DNA of 64,000 nt from Prochilodus magdalenae (lineage: Eukaryota; Chordata; Actinopteri; Characiformes; Prochilodontidae): positions 535,501-599,500 of the forward strand of contig JAMWET010003871.1 in NCBI GenBank assembly GCA_024036415.1, in the 5' to 3' direction. The first letter of the stretch is position 1, and each line of letters starts with the position of its first letter. A model generated the notes under the pieces. The model did not search any database and had not been told where the DNA came from. It saw only the letters and a list, made by a program, of their open reading frames with translations. A program made the translations under genes and the position numbers. Shown here one piece after another: positions 12,735 to 23,408 of the stretch.

Positions 12735-13110
12735 TAGATAGATAGATAGATAGATAGATACTTTAATGATCCCGAAGGAAATTTAGCAGCCAGTAGCGGT
12801 TTCACAAAACACAGCACAGATACAAATACAAATTAAAAAATAAAAACAGGGTTGTGCAGTATGAAAAACCTAAATGGGTCGGTACCGGCAGCAGGATTAT
12901 TAACTGTTAACTATAAACTATACATAGTACGGGTCACTATCGATAAATATATAAATATCTCACTTCGCAAGGAGGCAAGAAATATATACAAGAAAATACA
13001 AATATAACTAGACTGTAGAAAAGACAGTGCAATAGTAATAAATAAATGTGCATGAATGCGTAAGGGGCGCAGTTATCAGCAGATAATGACTGAATTAACA
13101 TAGTAAACAT
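12735..13110 (-). mobile_element. GATA-tailed RTE/Rex-like LINE 3' end
   Basis: TAGATAGATAGATAGATA, then CTTTAATGATCCCGAAGG and AAATTTAG: the reverse complement of the common fish LINE end (ATCAATAAAGTATCTATC type). It is inserted into the DNA transposon that starts near 11990. The family name is from memory of fish repeats; the body is too decayed for a protein match. The right part passes into the minisatellite at 13130. Confidence 0.6.
12737..12760. repeat. GATA microsatellite
   Basis: Six GATA units forming the tail of the inserted LINE end; a second GATA run is at 15375-15403. Confidence 0.9.
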
Positions 13111-13129
13111 GTGCATATATTAGTATTTA

Positions 13130-13985
13130 AATGGAGTGGAGTGTCCAGGAGTTTAGATGTACAGTATATACAGTAAAGTATCTGAGAGTATCCAGGAGTT
13201 CAGATGTACAGTATATACAGTAAAGTATCTGAGAGTATCCAGGAGTTCAGATGTACAGTATATACAGTAAAGTGTCTGAGAGTGTCCAGGAGTTCAGATA
13301 TACAGTATATACAGTAAAGTGTCTGAGAGTGTCCAGGAGTACAGATGTACAGTATATACAGTAAGTGTCCAGAGTGTCCAGGAGTGCAGATGTACAGTAT
13401 ATACAGTAAAGTGTCCAGGAGTTCAGGTGTACAGTATATACAGTAAAGTGTCAGAGTGTCCAGGAGTGAAGATGTACAGTATATACAGTAAAGTGTCTGA
13501 GAGTGTCCAGGAGTTCAGGTGTACAGTATATACAGTGAAGTGTCTGAGAGTGTCCAGGAGTGAAGATGTACAGTATATACAGTAAAGTGTCTGAGAGTGT
13601 CCAGGAGTTCAGGTGTACAGTATATACAGTAAAGTGTCTGAGAGTATCCAGGAGTGCAGATGTACAGTATATACAGTAATGTGTCTGAGCGTGTCCAGGA
13701 GTTCAGATATACAGTATATACAGTAAAGTGTCTGAGAGTATCCAGGAGTGCAGATGTACAGTATATACAGTAATGTGTCTGAGCGTGTCCAGGAGTTCAG
13801 ATATACAGTATATACAGTAAAGTGTCTGAGAGTATCCAGGAGTGCAGATGTACAGTATATACAGTAATGTGTCTGAGAGTGTCCAGGAGTGAAGATGTAC
13901 AGTATATACAGTAAAGTGTCTGAGAGTGTCCAGGAGTGAAGATGTACAGTATATACAGTAAAGTGTCTGAGAGTATCCAGGAGTT
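13130..13985. repeat. 47-bp minisatellite, about 18 copies
   Basis: Head-to-tail repeats of a unit containing TACAGTATATACAGTAAAG, then TGTCTGAGAGTGTCCAGGAG and TTCAGA. Units differ at a few positions (GTGTCC or GTATCC, TTCAG, TGCAG or TGAAG), and two unit types alternate at about 13640-13870, giving a 94-bp higher-order repeat. There are no spacers, so this is not CRISPR. Reading frames through it are an artefact. Confidence 0.95.
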
Positions 13986-14489
13986 ATATGGGTCTATGAG
14001 ATTTGTAAATCATTGCATTCTGGTTTGATTTACATTTAATTATGTTACAGAAAAAATAAATTTTGGGGAATTACAACTTTTGGGGAAATGCGAGTGTGAA
14101 TTGAGGCCATGAATTAATAAACTGAGGCCATAAATTAACATATGGAATTCACAAAACTGCTATATTGAATCCATGAATTACTGTACTCAGGTCATGAACT
14201 AACATATTGACAACACAAGTTTACTTGTGGCCGCAATATATGAACTCGTGGCCTCGCCTTATTAAGAATACAGTATTCTGTGCTTGTGTAATTACCCTGT
14301 AGTAAACTAGTGGATCTACAGATCCTTCCAGCGACCCTCCTAGTCCCAGAGACCACTGGGACTCGCTTTTATAAGGCTTCGTTCGTTCCGAACCGGTTTC
14401 TTGTTCCAGCAGAGGGTTTCCACAGCTTTGTCCTCGCAGCGTCTCCTGATGGACAGAAACAAAGCTTCTTTCTTGTGTCTGTCCAATGG

Positions 14490-14720
14490 GGAAGTTAGTG
14501 TGGAGCTGAGGGAGGAGGAGAGGAGGAGAGGCGGAGAGGAGGGCGCGAGCGGCGCTGTGTTTGTTTCTCTCCGCTGGAATGCTGGACTTTAGCTTAGCCA
14601 TGAAGCTTTAGCTGGAGCTGCTCACTCACCTCACAATCAGACAAACACCCGGATTTCAAACTGGAGACCACATCCCTCCGACTGAGCGGCACAAATGATC
14701 TCATAGACAATATCAGATCG
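14490..14720 (+). promoter_or_regulatory. GC-rich candidate promoter / upstream exon
   Basis: A locally GC-rich block with a CG cluster (GCGGAGAGGAGGGCGCGAGC GGCGC) and a purine-rich GGAGGAG run, inside AT-rich intergenic DNA. It is the best candidate for a distal promoter or 5' non-coding exon of paqr6, whose first coding exon has a splice acceptor and needs a donor upstream. No strong donor can be assigned; TTAGGTGAAG near 14774 is the most reasonable. Confidence 0.3.
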
Positions 14721-15176
14721 AAAGGTTTGGACTTTAATCTGCTTTCCCTGCTTTACGCTTGGCTTATATGGCTTAGGTGAAGTTCAGATGCGGCTGTGGG
14801 AACGCTGAGGTTCCCTTCAGCGCAGTGGAGAACAGAGAGTGGGGAGTTCTAGCTAATCTGTAGATCTGTTTGTCTCCGGGCTCTGGGGGAGTTTCCGCTT
14901 GTTTGTGCCTGTTGTGGGATTTCTGAGGGGGTATACGGTTCAACATGCACCGCCAAATCCCGCAGCGCTGAAGTCACACCTACACTGACCAGTTAACTCT
15001 TCAGGTGGCTGTGGTGGGTTGTCCGTTAGAGGTGGCTGGACATGCTAAACCCACCCTGATGTACATGTGTACCTACTAAAGTGGTGCAGTATCTGAAGGG
15101 AAGGCATTACAAGTACAAAAGACTAAAAAAGCTTGAGTACTGAACAACATTTAAAAGTGCAGGGAAACTTCTTAGT

Positions 15177-15660
15177 AGAGCTGCAACAATTAATCGATTA
15201 GTTGTCAGATTAATCGGGAACGGTTTCGATAAGTGAATAATTGGTTTAAAAACAGGATTCAATATTCTGGCTTCTTAAATCTGAGTAAACCGAATCCAGA
15301 CAAAATAAGACATTTCACATTTGGGCTTCGGGAAACAGCATTCAACATGTCTTATCATGTTCTGTTGCATCAATTAGATAGATAGATAGATAGATAGATA
15401 GATACTTTATTGATCCCAGAGGGAAATTCAAGAAAGCGCTGTCCCGCATATTAACGATAAAAATATCCTTAGGATATAGATAAGATACACACCCGACGTG
15501 TGTAGAAGCAAAAAGACAAATAAATAAAGGTAGAAAACTAGAAAAACACACAATACGGACGGAGCTACTGGAACAGGCAGCCACTCGCGTCGGCGCCGGA
15601 AGTGAGAATTAATCGATTAATCAGTGATTAATAGGCTTAAATAATACAAAAAAACATTCA
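15177..15660. repeat. Dispersed repeat of the GCTGCAAC-AATTAATCGATTA type, interrupted
   Basis: GAGCTGCAACAATTAATCGA and TTAGTTGTCAGATTAATCGG on the left, GAATTAATCGATTAATCAG on the right, with the GATA-tailed LINE end between them. Such ATTAATCGATTA elements are frequent in fish genomes. The class is uncertain. Confidence 0.5.
15374..15604 (-). mobile_element. GATA-tailed RTE/Rex-like LINE 3' end, second copy
   Basis: GATAGATAGATAGATACTTT then ATTGATCCCAGAGGGAAATT, the same end as at 12735 and better preserved. It splits a TAATCGATTA-rich repeat into 15177-15373 and 15605-15660. Confidence 0.7.
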
Positions 15661-18600
15661 AAATTCTCAAGGCTGTCTGTTTGGGTCTGAAATCAAACAC
15701 CATAGCTCCAGAATGCAAGCCCGGCCCAGGCAAAGGGCTACCGATTGGGTGACCAGCACAGCAAAATAAAGTTAAGCACAAATTGGTAGCTAAATGTTAA
15801 TGCACTGGAGCTGAAATGGATGGGTTATTAAATGAAATTGCTCAGTACTGAACACTGTTCGTATGTGTTCAGTCTCTGCTTCGGCTATATGAACGCTGTA
15901 TGGGTGTTAAAGGGGAACGCACCCATTTTTCACATAACACTCTCAGAATATTGACATTCGTTCAGAGAGGTTTCATTTTAAATACTGTGTTGTAGGGAAA
16001 CCTATCTGCATTTCTCACAGTTGTGGTGATGGGAACCAGACGTCTGAAGCCCCTAAAACCTGTGCTGTTTACCACAGTGAACAATTTTACCATCATCAGC
16101 ATTACACCCCATGTGCTGGTTCACTGGTCATGAATTCAATGGTTACATTTGCATTATGGACTTTGTGATCTCTGGTTTTCATTACTACTACAGAAAAGAA
16201 ATCTGAGCTGATGAGATGCTCAACCCTGAGCATTTACGAGTGAGTGACTCTGTTTTAAAGGAACCGTGTGAAACCCCTAACAGTGAGGTTGTGTACTGCA
16301 ACTCACTTAACCCTGCTGCCCACCCTTTCCTTTCTTGAGACACTACGAAGACTGCCGGTTACCTCAGTGCTTGCCCGGGTTACCACAACTTAAGATGGAA
16401 CAGGAAAATTCAAAGCTGGCGAATAAGAAGCTGAATCTTAGTGGCAGAATGTAACTGCTGCAGCAGTGAGCTTTAATAAGGACTGATTAATATGCACTAC
16501 GGTGAGACATTTCAACAAGGCTTTTCTTCCTTCTACTATGTTTGAAGCCAGTGCTATTAGCACAACCAAATGCAAACTGCCGCTTTAAAGTAAAAAAGTG
16601 AAACATGGAAGTCTCTACAGCCAGTGTGTGGATCGTCTTATCCGGGCTATGCGTAGAAGCATTGCAATGCTGCATGGCAGCCTTTATATAAAGAGGACCT
16701 GCTCCTGTGTAGATATGAAGGGCTAATTCTAAGATGTTGATAACGCAAGGTTTTGTAGCGACAGGTGATTAGACACTAATGAGAACATAGTTTTGTATAT
16801 TTCCTTTCTGCTAAAAGAGGCCCTTTAAAAGTTGCAGACCGCTCCTTTAAAACAGTACTGCATGACCTAATTGAACTCCTTCCGCATGTATTATACCAGA
16901 AAACTCGCTGTATAATTGTTTTCCTCAGTTAAGAACCACATTTCTTTCATCAGTTCATTCATTCGTTCATTCATTCATCCATTCCCCTTTGTAGCTGCTT
17001 ATCCTTCTAGGTTACAAAAGGGTGCTGGAGCCTATCCCATTGCTTACTGGGTAGAAGCCAGGCTACCCGTCCATCACAGGGCATAGACACAGACTCACAC
17101 CTAGAGCAGTGTAGTGTCTCCAGTTCCCTTGACTGCAGTTCTTCGGACATGGGAAGAACATGCAAGCTCCACACGGAGAGGACCCCGGGTTGACCTGTCC
17201 AGGAACCGAACCCAGGCTCATTCTCTTCTCCTTCTATGTAATTTTTAATTTGTGGACAAAAATAACTGCACACTTTGGGCCATTTAGTCCAGCTTTAGTC
17301 TGGGGAGGCCATATCAGCGTCTCCTCTCCCCTTCCTCTTTCTTTACAGAGTAAATATAGGCCCGGTGGGTGGATCATTCCTGCATTCGTAGAATCTGCTC
17401 TAGTCTAGCTTGAGTTACAGCTGCTGTTTCAATGAGCAGAGCACGTTATGGATGGAGTTAGCAGAAGCTACTGGCCCTTCCTCCAGCGCATACTGTAACC
17501 CCAGGGGTGGGTCGAGAGAGGGAGGGGGCCTTTTTGGCACAGACATATGGCCGCGGGGCTTTTTGGCAGGGACGTATGGCCGTAGGGCTGCTGCCTGTAA
17601 GCCTCGCTCAGCCGTTCAGCAGAAAAGCCCTGCTTTCCTCCCCCAGCCAGGCTTTTTTTTTTTTTATCCCGCCTACTGTAAACGCCTTTTCAACAGAAGA
17701 CATGAAGAAAAGTCCACAGCACTGTACGTATAGTGGGTTTCGGGGGGGAGGTGTATTTTGTGGAATGCTTGCTGTATATCAGTGCCTTTGACCTCTGAGG
17801 GCTTTGCATTGTTATGTGCTTGCTTATGTGCCTTCTATGGCTGAACAGTTCCCTGGCTGATTGGGTGTTTCTTTGGAATGTGATTGCACAGAGAGTTTGC
17901 AGGGATCTGCAGAGAGGTGCTGAACACTCCTGAAGTGCTGAAGTGCTGGAAACTCCTTTGGAGTAAGTGAGAATATAAATGATACTGTTGTTAATGACCG
18001 ACTACATCTGGAGTTGCACTGGTGGCTCTTTGCTGTAGCGTAGCATGCACTGTGCGTGTTTTACAGTACAGTGGGAAAACTAGCATTAGCATGTGTGCAG
18101 TTTGGTTATTGCTGCAAGTATTTTGGCTCTGAGCCCTACCACATGAACGGGTTCCACATGTCGGGCTGCCTTTTGCAAAAATAAAATAGTTTAGTTACAT
18201 TAGTCCAGTCATGCATAGGAGTTTTCAGTTTAGAGGCTCTTTGCAGTCACACAGTGCTTTCAGATGAGTGCTCAGTTATGTGTCTTGCTTGTTTTTGCTG
18301 CATGCAGTCTTATGACGTTTTTGCAAACCTGGATCAAATGGCATGTTTTGTCCTGTAATGTAATGCACAGTTATTAGACAATTCATAAAATTCAGGATTT
18401 TCACAATTCAAAACAGGGGATCTCAATTCAGTCTTTTCTCCATACAGCAAAATAATAAGGAATGGCTAAAAACATGCCTTGTGTTAATGTGTCAAAGGAA
18501 CGGTGTGCAAGATTTAAAGTGGCTCTGCTGGCAGAAATGCAATGTTCTTATTAGATGAAATGAAATCATGGCGTTTACGTTAGATTAAAATGAGCCCTTC

Positions 18601-18887
18601 ATATCTGCACATGAGCGCTTCATTTTTCAACAGAGGCCGCCGTGCTGAGCCGCTGTAGAGAGTGACTTGCACCTTTTGCTCTATTATCTTGAAGAGGCAG
18701 CTTGAATTTGGTGGAGCTGTAGAACTAGTTGGAAGATGCAGAAGAACCAAAATCTCCCACTAAAACGCTGTATATGTTACATGTAAACATATTAAACGTT
18801 GCAGTGCTGTTGGGAAGGAAGAGGAAGGTTACCAGGAACAACAAATGATAAATTTAGACTGGGGAATAATTACTGAGTAACACAGTG
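15661..18887. other. Intergenic, no gene recognised
   Basis: Contains a dispersed AGTGGTGATGGGAACCAG-type repeat at about 15910-16120, the SINE-like repeat at 16943-17220 and a GC-richer patch at 17440-17650 with a near-duplicated CTTTTTGGCA...GTATGGCCG unit. No splice-supported coding sequence was found. Confidence 0.6.
16943..17220. repeat. SINE-like dispersed repeat with ATTC tail
   Basis: Starts with CATTCATTCGTTCATTCATT C repeats, followed by GGTGCTGGAGCCTATCCCA, CCGTCCATCACAGGGCA and GGAAGAACATGCAAGCTCCA CACGGAGAGGACCCC, ending GGAACCGAACCCAGGC. This pattern is widespread in fish genomes. The class is uncertain. Confidence 0.55.
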
Positions 18888-19290
18888 TCTCAGTATGGTG
18901 TCCAGCCGCCATGTTTGCTAACACAACATGCAAGCTTTCTCAACATGGAGCTGTAGAGGTTCCTAGTGGTATCCTGTGATAATCCATTCAATGCAGCTTG
19001 AATATTCACACACGGTACATGCAGATTGTGCGGTAGGGGTGGAGGTGGAGTGACTCCACAACTTCTGGACGTGTGACAACAAATCGTTCTTCTTGACGCT
19101 GACCACGGTGCCTCCATACACAGATTTGTCGATCGCCTCCACCAAGACAAAAACTGGACTCGAAGATGATCCGCTGTCATTCTGAGTCACTCCATGAGGG
19201 TCTGGCACCACACCATTGCAGTCTTAAGTGGGGTTGAGATTGGGTGTAGCGGTCTCCGTGCATGTAGTCTGTCAATGGTGCTGGCACTAA
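18888..19290 (-). mobile_element. Tc1-like transposon remnant, family 2 copy 1
   Basis: The minus strand contains ESVYGGTVVSVKKNDLLSHV-type codons and GGATTATCACAGGATACCAC TAGGAACCTCTACA, matching 59530-59600. Tc1-type transposases have a region of this kind (GGTVV..., ending in LYDSMPRR-like). It is heavily decayed. Confidence 0.55.
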
Positions 19291-20563
19291 CAGTTAACAT
19301 TTCTCTTCTTGCTTAATTATTTGAAACCTGATTACTATTAATCATTACAACATTGGGTAGATTATGCAGTCACAGACAGCAGGACTAGATATTGTGGAAT
19401 AATTTAGTTTCTGGGAATGATGGGGGTGTTTTTGTAACCAGGTGAGTTTTTGTTTTACCTTCAGGGGCGACGTGTTTGAGGAACAATGCTGGCATTCTGT
19501 TTGCAGTTCTCCGAAACCATTTGATCATTTGCATGCACACACAGCCTCACATGCTTCACTGCACATCTCCAGTTGCCTCAGTTTAAATGACCTTCATGCA
19601 ACTCTCTGTCTTTGCCGTTTCGGTTTCCTCGTTGGCGTCTAACTTCCCAAACTAAAAATTTGCGTAAACCGTTTTGTAGTTCAGCTCTCTGAAAAGCAGG
19701 CAGTAAACGAAGGAAGTTGTGTGATTCGTTATTAATGTGTCAGTTTTAATATTGCTTGATTGAATTAAGCTTTAATTGTTGAGGTCATTGAAGCTCTCAG
19801 TAGTGTGATTCTTGCCCTAATGGCCTTATTGACGTGATCCCGCCCCCTATTTATCTCCTCACAGAGTTATGCATGCTAATAATGCAGGTCTTTTGCTGAT
19901 ATTCTGGCATTCACCCGAAGTAGTGATTAGAAATGGCACCGATCCGATACCAGGTATGGACTGATAGTGGCAAAAATTCCCCATATCAGAGGTGAAAAGA
20001 ATGAATCCACCCAGTCCTGTAAGAAACCAAGTAGTTAGGTTAGTGGGAGTGTGAATAATTAGGAGTTTGAGTCATATAGACTAAGTTAGATAAAGTGGAA
20101 TCCGGACAGTTTTCCTTTCCACATAATTAAATGTCTAAAATGTAAACACAGCCATTCAGAGTGGTTTGGTGTGAAATGCTCATTTCCAGAAAAAAAACAT
20201 CCAATTCAGAATTGTTCACAGTGGTGGTGATGGGAACCAGTATTTGAAGTATTTAAAATCCATTTATGGTGGAGAGGATCATGCAGAACGATGGGAGGCA
20301 AATGGTCCCAAAACAAGATTTTACACCAGGACAAATGTAGGTTTACTGGTCTTTATACAAAAATAAAAAGGCTGCATTTAAAGGGGCCCACAGTTTACAT
20401 AATTTAATGATTACAATGTTATAAAAGTAATTTAGAGTGGTTGGCCTGAAACGCTCCATTCTAAAGAAACTTCAGAATTGTCAGGATTTTCCACGTCCAC
20501 CTCTACTGGTCAATTGAAACTGATTGTGAAAACCTTGCTCACTGTCTGAGATATTACATATAT

Positions 20564-20882
20564 CAGGGGCTCCTACACTTTTTCATCCCAAGGCCCACCT
20601 GATAATAACTACAAATCAAAGCGGCCCACCAGAAATCTAAAATTAACTTTAATAAATACAATATCTCCAAGAAATTTGAGCCTACGATTATACTAGCGCA
20701 AACAGATGTTTAATTAGTCTAATACTGAGGTGTTTTAATTTGTGCATGTGTACATTAATATACATATATTTCTATTAACATAGCTAATGTAACACTAATA
20801 TAGTTACATATGACGTTTCTCTCCACTCCCGAGTGCCTCATGGCCCACTGGTGCTCCTTGGCCCACAAGTTAAGAAACCCTG
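20564..20882. mobile_element. hAT-like non-autonomous element (MITE)
   Basis: Ends CAGGGGCTCC...CCAAGGCCCA and TGGCCCAC...AGAAACCCTG form imperfect terminal inverted repeats of hAT type (CAGGG start). Flanks ACATATAT and ATATATAT are a plausible 8-base target duplication with one mismatch. The interior is AT-rich and non-coding, about 320 bases. Confidence 0.65.
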
Positions 20883-22474
20883 ATATATATAATAATATAA
20901 CGGTTCATGCATTGTAACTCCCCAAAGAGAACTCCTAAAATCCAGCATCCCTGACTTAAAATGCCAACTGCAAATCTATGTCTTCGGTGCATGGATTCCC
21001 GCTGTGTCTGCAAGTTGCAGTGCTCTATAACTGGATTTAGATTCCTATTCTCCAGCTTCCTTTTCCGCCTGAAAGAGGTACAGCAGGTACATTTGCACCA
21101 TTTAAGCTGGAACGGGGAAAAAGTGAATCGGAACTCTGGATTCTAGCTGAGTCTGTTTGTACAGTCAATCGCACAACAACTCCTTCCTGTTTTAGATGGT
21201 TTCATATTACACACTATATTAAATTATTGATTGGTAACAGATAAGGGAAATTAGATCACAGTAGGGGTTTCTCACCACTCATTGCTTTACTAATCTATCA
21301 TTATATTATTAAGACAGTAAGCGTTTTTGGTTTATCAGCCAAAATGTTCTAGAGCTACTTTACAATTTAAAAGCCTCTAAAAACGCCTATATTCCACTAC
21401 AAAGTCTAATAATTCGGAATTCTAAATGAGTCGATGGCACTGGCACTGTATAGAAGCGTGTATAGACATGAGCACGTCCAATGTCTGCATTTGTTCTGCA
21501 TAGCTGGCACTACATACAAGTGTAGGCTTGTTACTGTCAACGGCAAGTGATAATAAAGACGCCTATTGAGGAAGATCATGTGACGAGGTCACGAGCCTGG
21601 GAAAGAATGTCCAAACGGAGAACGAGGTAGAGGAGTTGAGGACTCGCTCACCCTGGCCTAATGAGAAAGGCTTGCACTTAGGGACCTGAGCAAACGTGCA
21701 AAAGAGCTATGTGTGAACCCTGGGGTCTAAAATCTTGGGTTCTGTTGCACTGCAGTGTGTTTGACCACGTCGAGGACATTGGTTCGTCCTTGTGGTCAAT
21801 CAGCCCATCGGGAAAGACATGTTTGCAGTCCAGAGTATCTCCAGTTTAACGCTGGAGCTGCAAGGTTAATGTGGACACATTGTGATGATGACTGACCGTG
21901 TGGACTTGTCATACCACTTGTGAACTTGTTACCCTCTGACAGGCAAACGTCATGAGGTTCAGTTGGTCGGTCAGGCCATCCATCCATCCATCCAAACCAA
22001 ACCTCTCGTCAGTTCTTCCTATGAGAATGCCGTCCCGCTATGTTAACACAGTGTTTATAATGCGTTGTGGGGAGTCTCTTGCTTATCGTCAGCTGAAGCA
22101 TGCTTAAATATTTGATCTCCATGGTTATTGCGAAGGGAATGGACGTTCCAGAAGTCATTAGACTGCACTGTGGGACAAACTTAGAGCAAGCATTGGTGCA
22201 TTGGATGCATGGAAAGTTAGACTCACATGGTTTGGTTATGGTGTCCAGTTTAGACACACGCTTACTCATAGAAGAGTTTTCCCTTTTTTTTTTACTTTTC
22301 TCCTCTCCTTTTTCCTGTAACAGCAGGCATGAACAGTTTGGAGAAAAAACCCATCATCAAAAAATAGTTACACCCAGAAATATTCAACCAATAGGAATAA
22401 ACTTGGTGGAGAGGGTTTAAATCGGAAGACATGAAAACGGTTCAAGTTTCACGCTTGGCTGTGTCTTATCACTG

Positions 22475-22720
22475 TACTCACTGGACTTTATACAAGTGTG
22501 AGAATATTCAAGATGCATGGGATGAATTAGCACAGGACACCATTAGGAACCTTTACAACTCCATGCCTGATGCCATTCTGAGAGGCACTACTTCTGTATA
22601 TGAACTCAAAAAATATTACCCATAAACTAAACTTATCATCATTTATTGTTCCTGGTAACCCTCCTGCAATCCCACACTTCCTTCTGGGTGCAGCTATTCT
22701 TTTGATGATGAGTGTATATG
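22475..22720 (+). mobile_element. Transposon remnant, family 2 copy 2
   Basis: GTGTGAGAATATTCAAGATG followed by GAATTAGCACAGGACACCAT TAGGAACC and TTACAACTCCATGC; then CATCATTTATTGTTCCTGGT AACC. All are shared with 59530-59700. Only the 3' part is kept. Confidence 0.55.
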
Positions 22721-22980
22721 CTTTTTTTCGAATCGATTTTGTGACAAAATTGCAATTATTTGTATTTATTAATGGTGCAAGTGTGTCGTGTTGGCCAAGA
22801 ACACCACCACATAGCTTTTATCTTCTGGTCTGAGGCTTGTTCTGAACAAAGTGTGCCAGACAGCTATTTCATAGCTCTTTTCCACAGACATGCCAAAATC
22901 TTGAACCACTCTGCGCTTTTTCCATGGGAAAATGGGCGGTAAAATTTGTGCAGTTCCAGCCACAAGAACCTGCTAGTCTG

Positions 22981-23408
22981 GAACCATGAAACACCTAACT
23001 CAAGTGGCAAAAGGGTGTGATGCCGGTGTCACCACAAAAGTTGTTGACGCCAGCGGCATGACAGCAGCATCACACCCTTTTGCCACTTGAGTTAGGTGTG
23101 CCATGGTTCCATGGCCGCCCGCCATGCCGCCATTTTCCAAAAAAACTAAGGACCGACCCACATCCAGATAAATAATCACTCGGTTCTCAAACTAGTGGAA
23201 AATAGGGGCCCACTAGTTTGAGAGTCAAACCCGCTGCCGGTGTCAACAACTTTTGTGGTGACAGCAGCATCATACCCTTTTGCCACTTAAGTTAGGTGTT
23301 CCATGGTTCCATGGCCGCCCGCCATGCCGCCATTTTTCAAAAAAACTAAGGACCGCCCACATCGAGATTAATCACTCGGCTCTCAAACTAGTGGAAAATA
23401 GGGGCCCA
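22981..23408. repeat. Fold-back element with nested inverted and direct repeats
   Basis: 22981-23024 is the reverse complement of 23067-23110 with two mismatches in 44. The longer segment 22981-23053 also pairs with 23231-23310. In addition, 23059-23212 is repeated directly at 23259-23408 with a 200-base offset. A further short hairpin is CTCAAACTAGTGG with CCACTAGTTTGAG at 23186-23222. This suggests a MITE or fold-back element that duplicated part of itself. Confidence 0.85.

Larger units (their letters stand above)
11989..14080 (+). mobile_element. Degenerate DNA transposon (Tc1/mariner-superfamily-type transposase remnant), split by an insertion
   Basis: Left part 11989-12734 starts CAACTCCAGTTCCAAACCAG and carries decayed transposase codons on the plus strand around 12330-12600 (RQHLVHHETKNVGKDDEAL, then SQMSSNWSP and PMLKKRRCHTMVNKAL in shifting frames with stops). 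Right part 13986-14080 is ATATGGGTCTATGAGATTTG followed by TAAATCATTGCATTCTGG, the usual far end of this fish family. Between them lie a GATA-tailed LINE end and the minisatellite. It is dead: many stops and shifts. A related copy is at 27896-28825. Confidence 0.65.
11800..14240. repeat. Degenerate tandem repeat flanking both sides of the nested transposon
   Basis: At 11815-11990 and again at 14090-14240 there are repeated short units of the form TATATTGAGGCCACAAATTA, GAATTCACAAAACTGC and TGAGGCCATGAATTA. Their presence on both sides of the 11989-14080 transposon suggests it inserted into an older tandem array. The left part contains a perfect 17-base hairpin (11867-11883 with 11892-11908). 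Confidence 0.55.

Noticed and set aside
13319..13585. Frame with repeated VQEYRCTVYTV-like units
   Set aside because: Translation of the 47-bp minisatellite; the repeat shifts frame every unit.
13130..13985. CRISPR-like array
   Set aside because: Units are contiguous with no spacers, and the context is a vertebrate genome.
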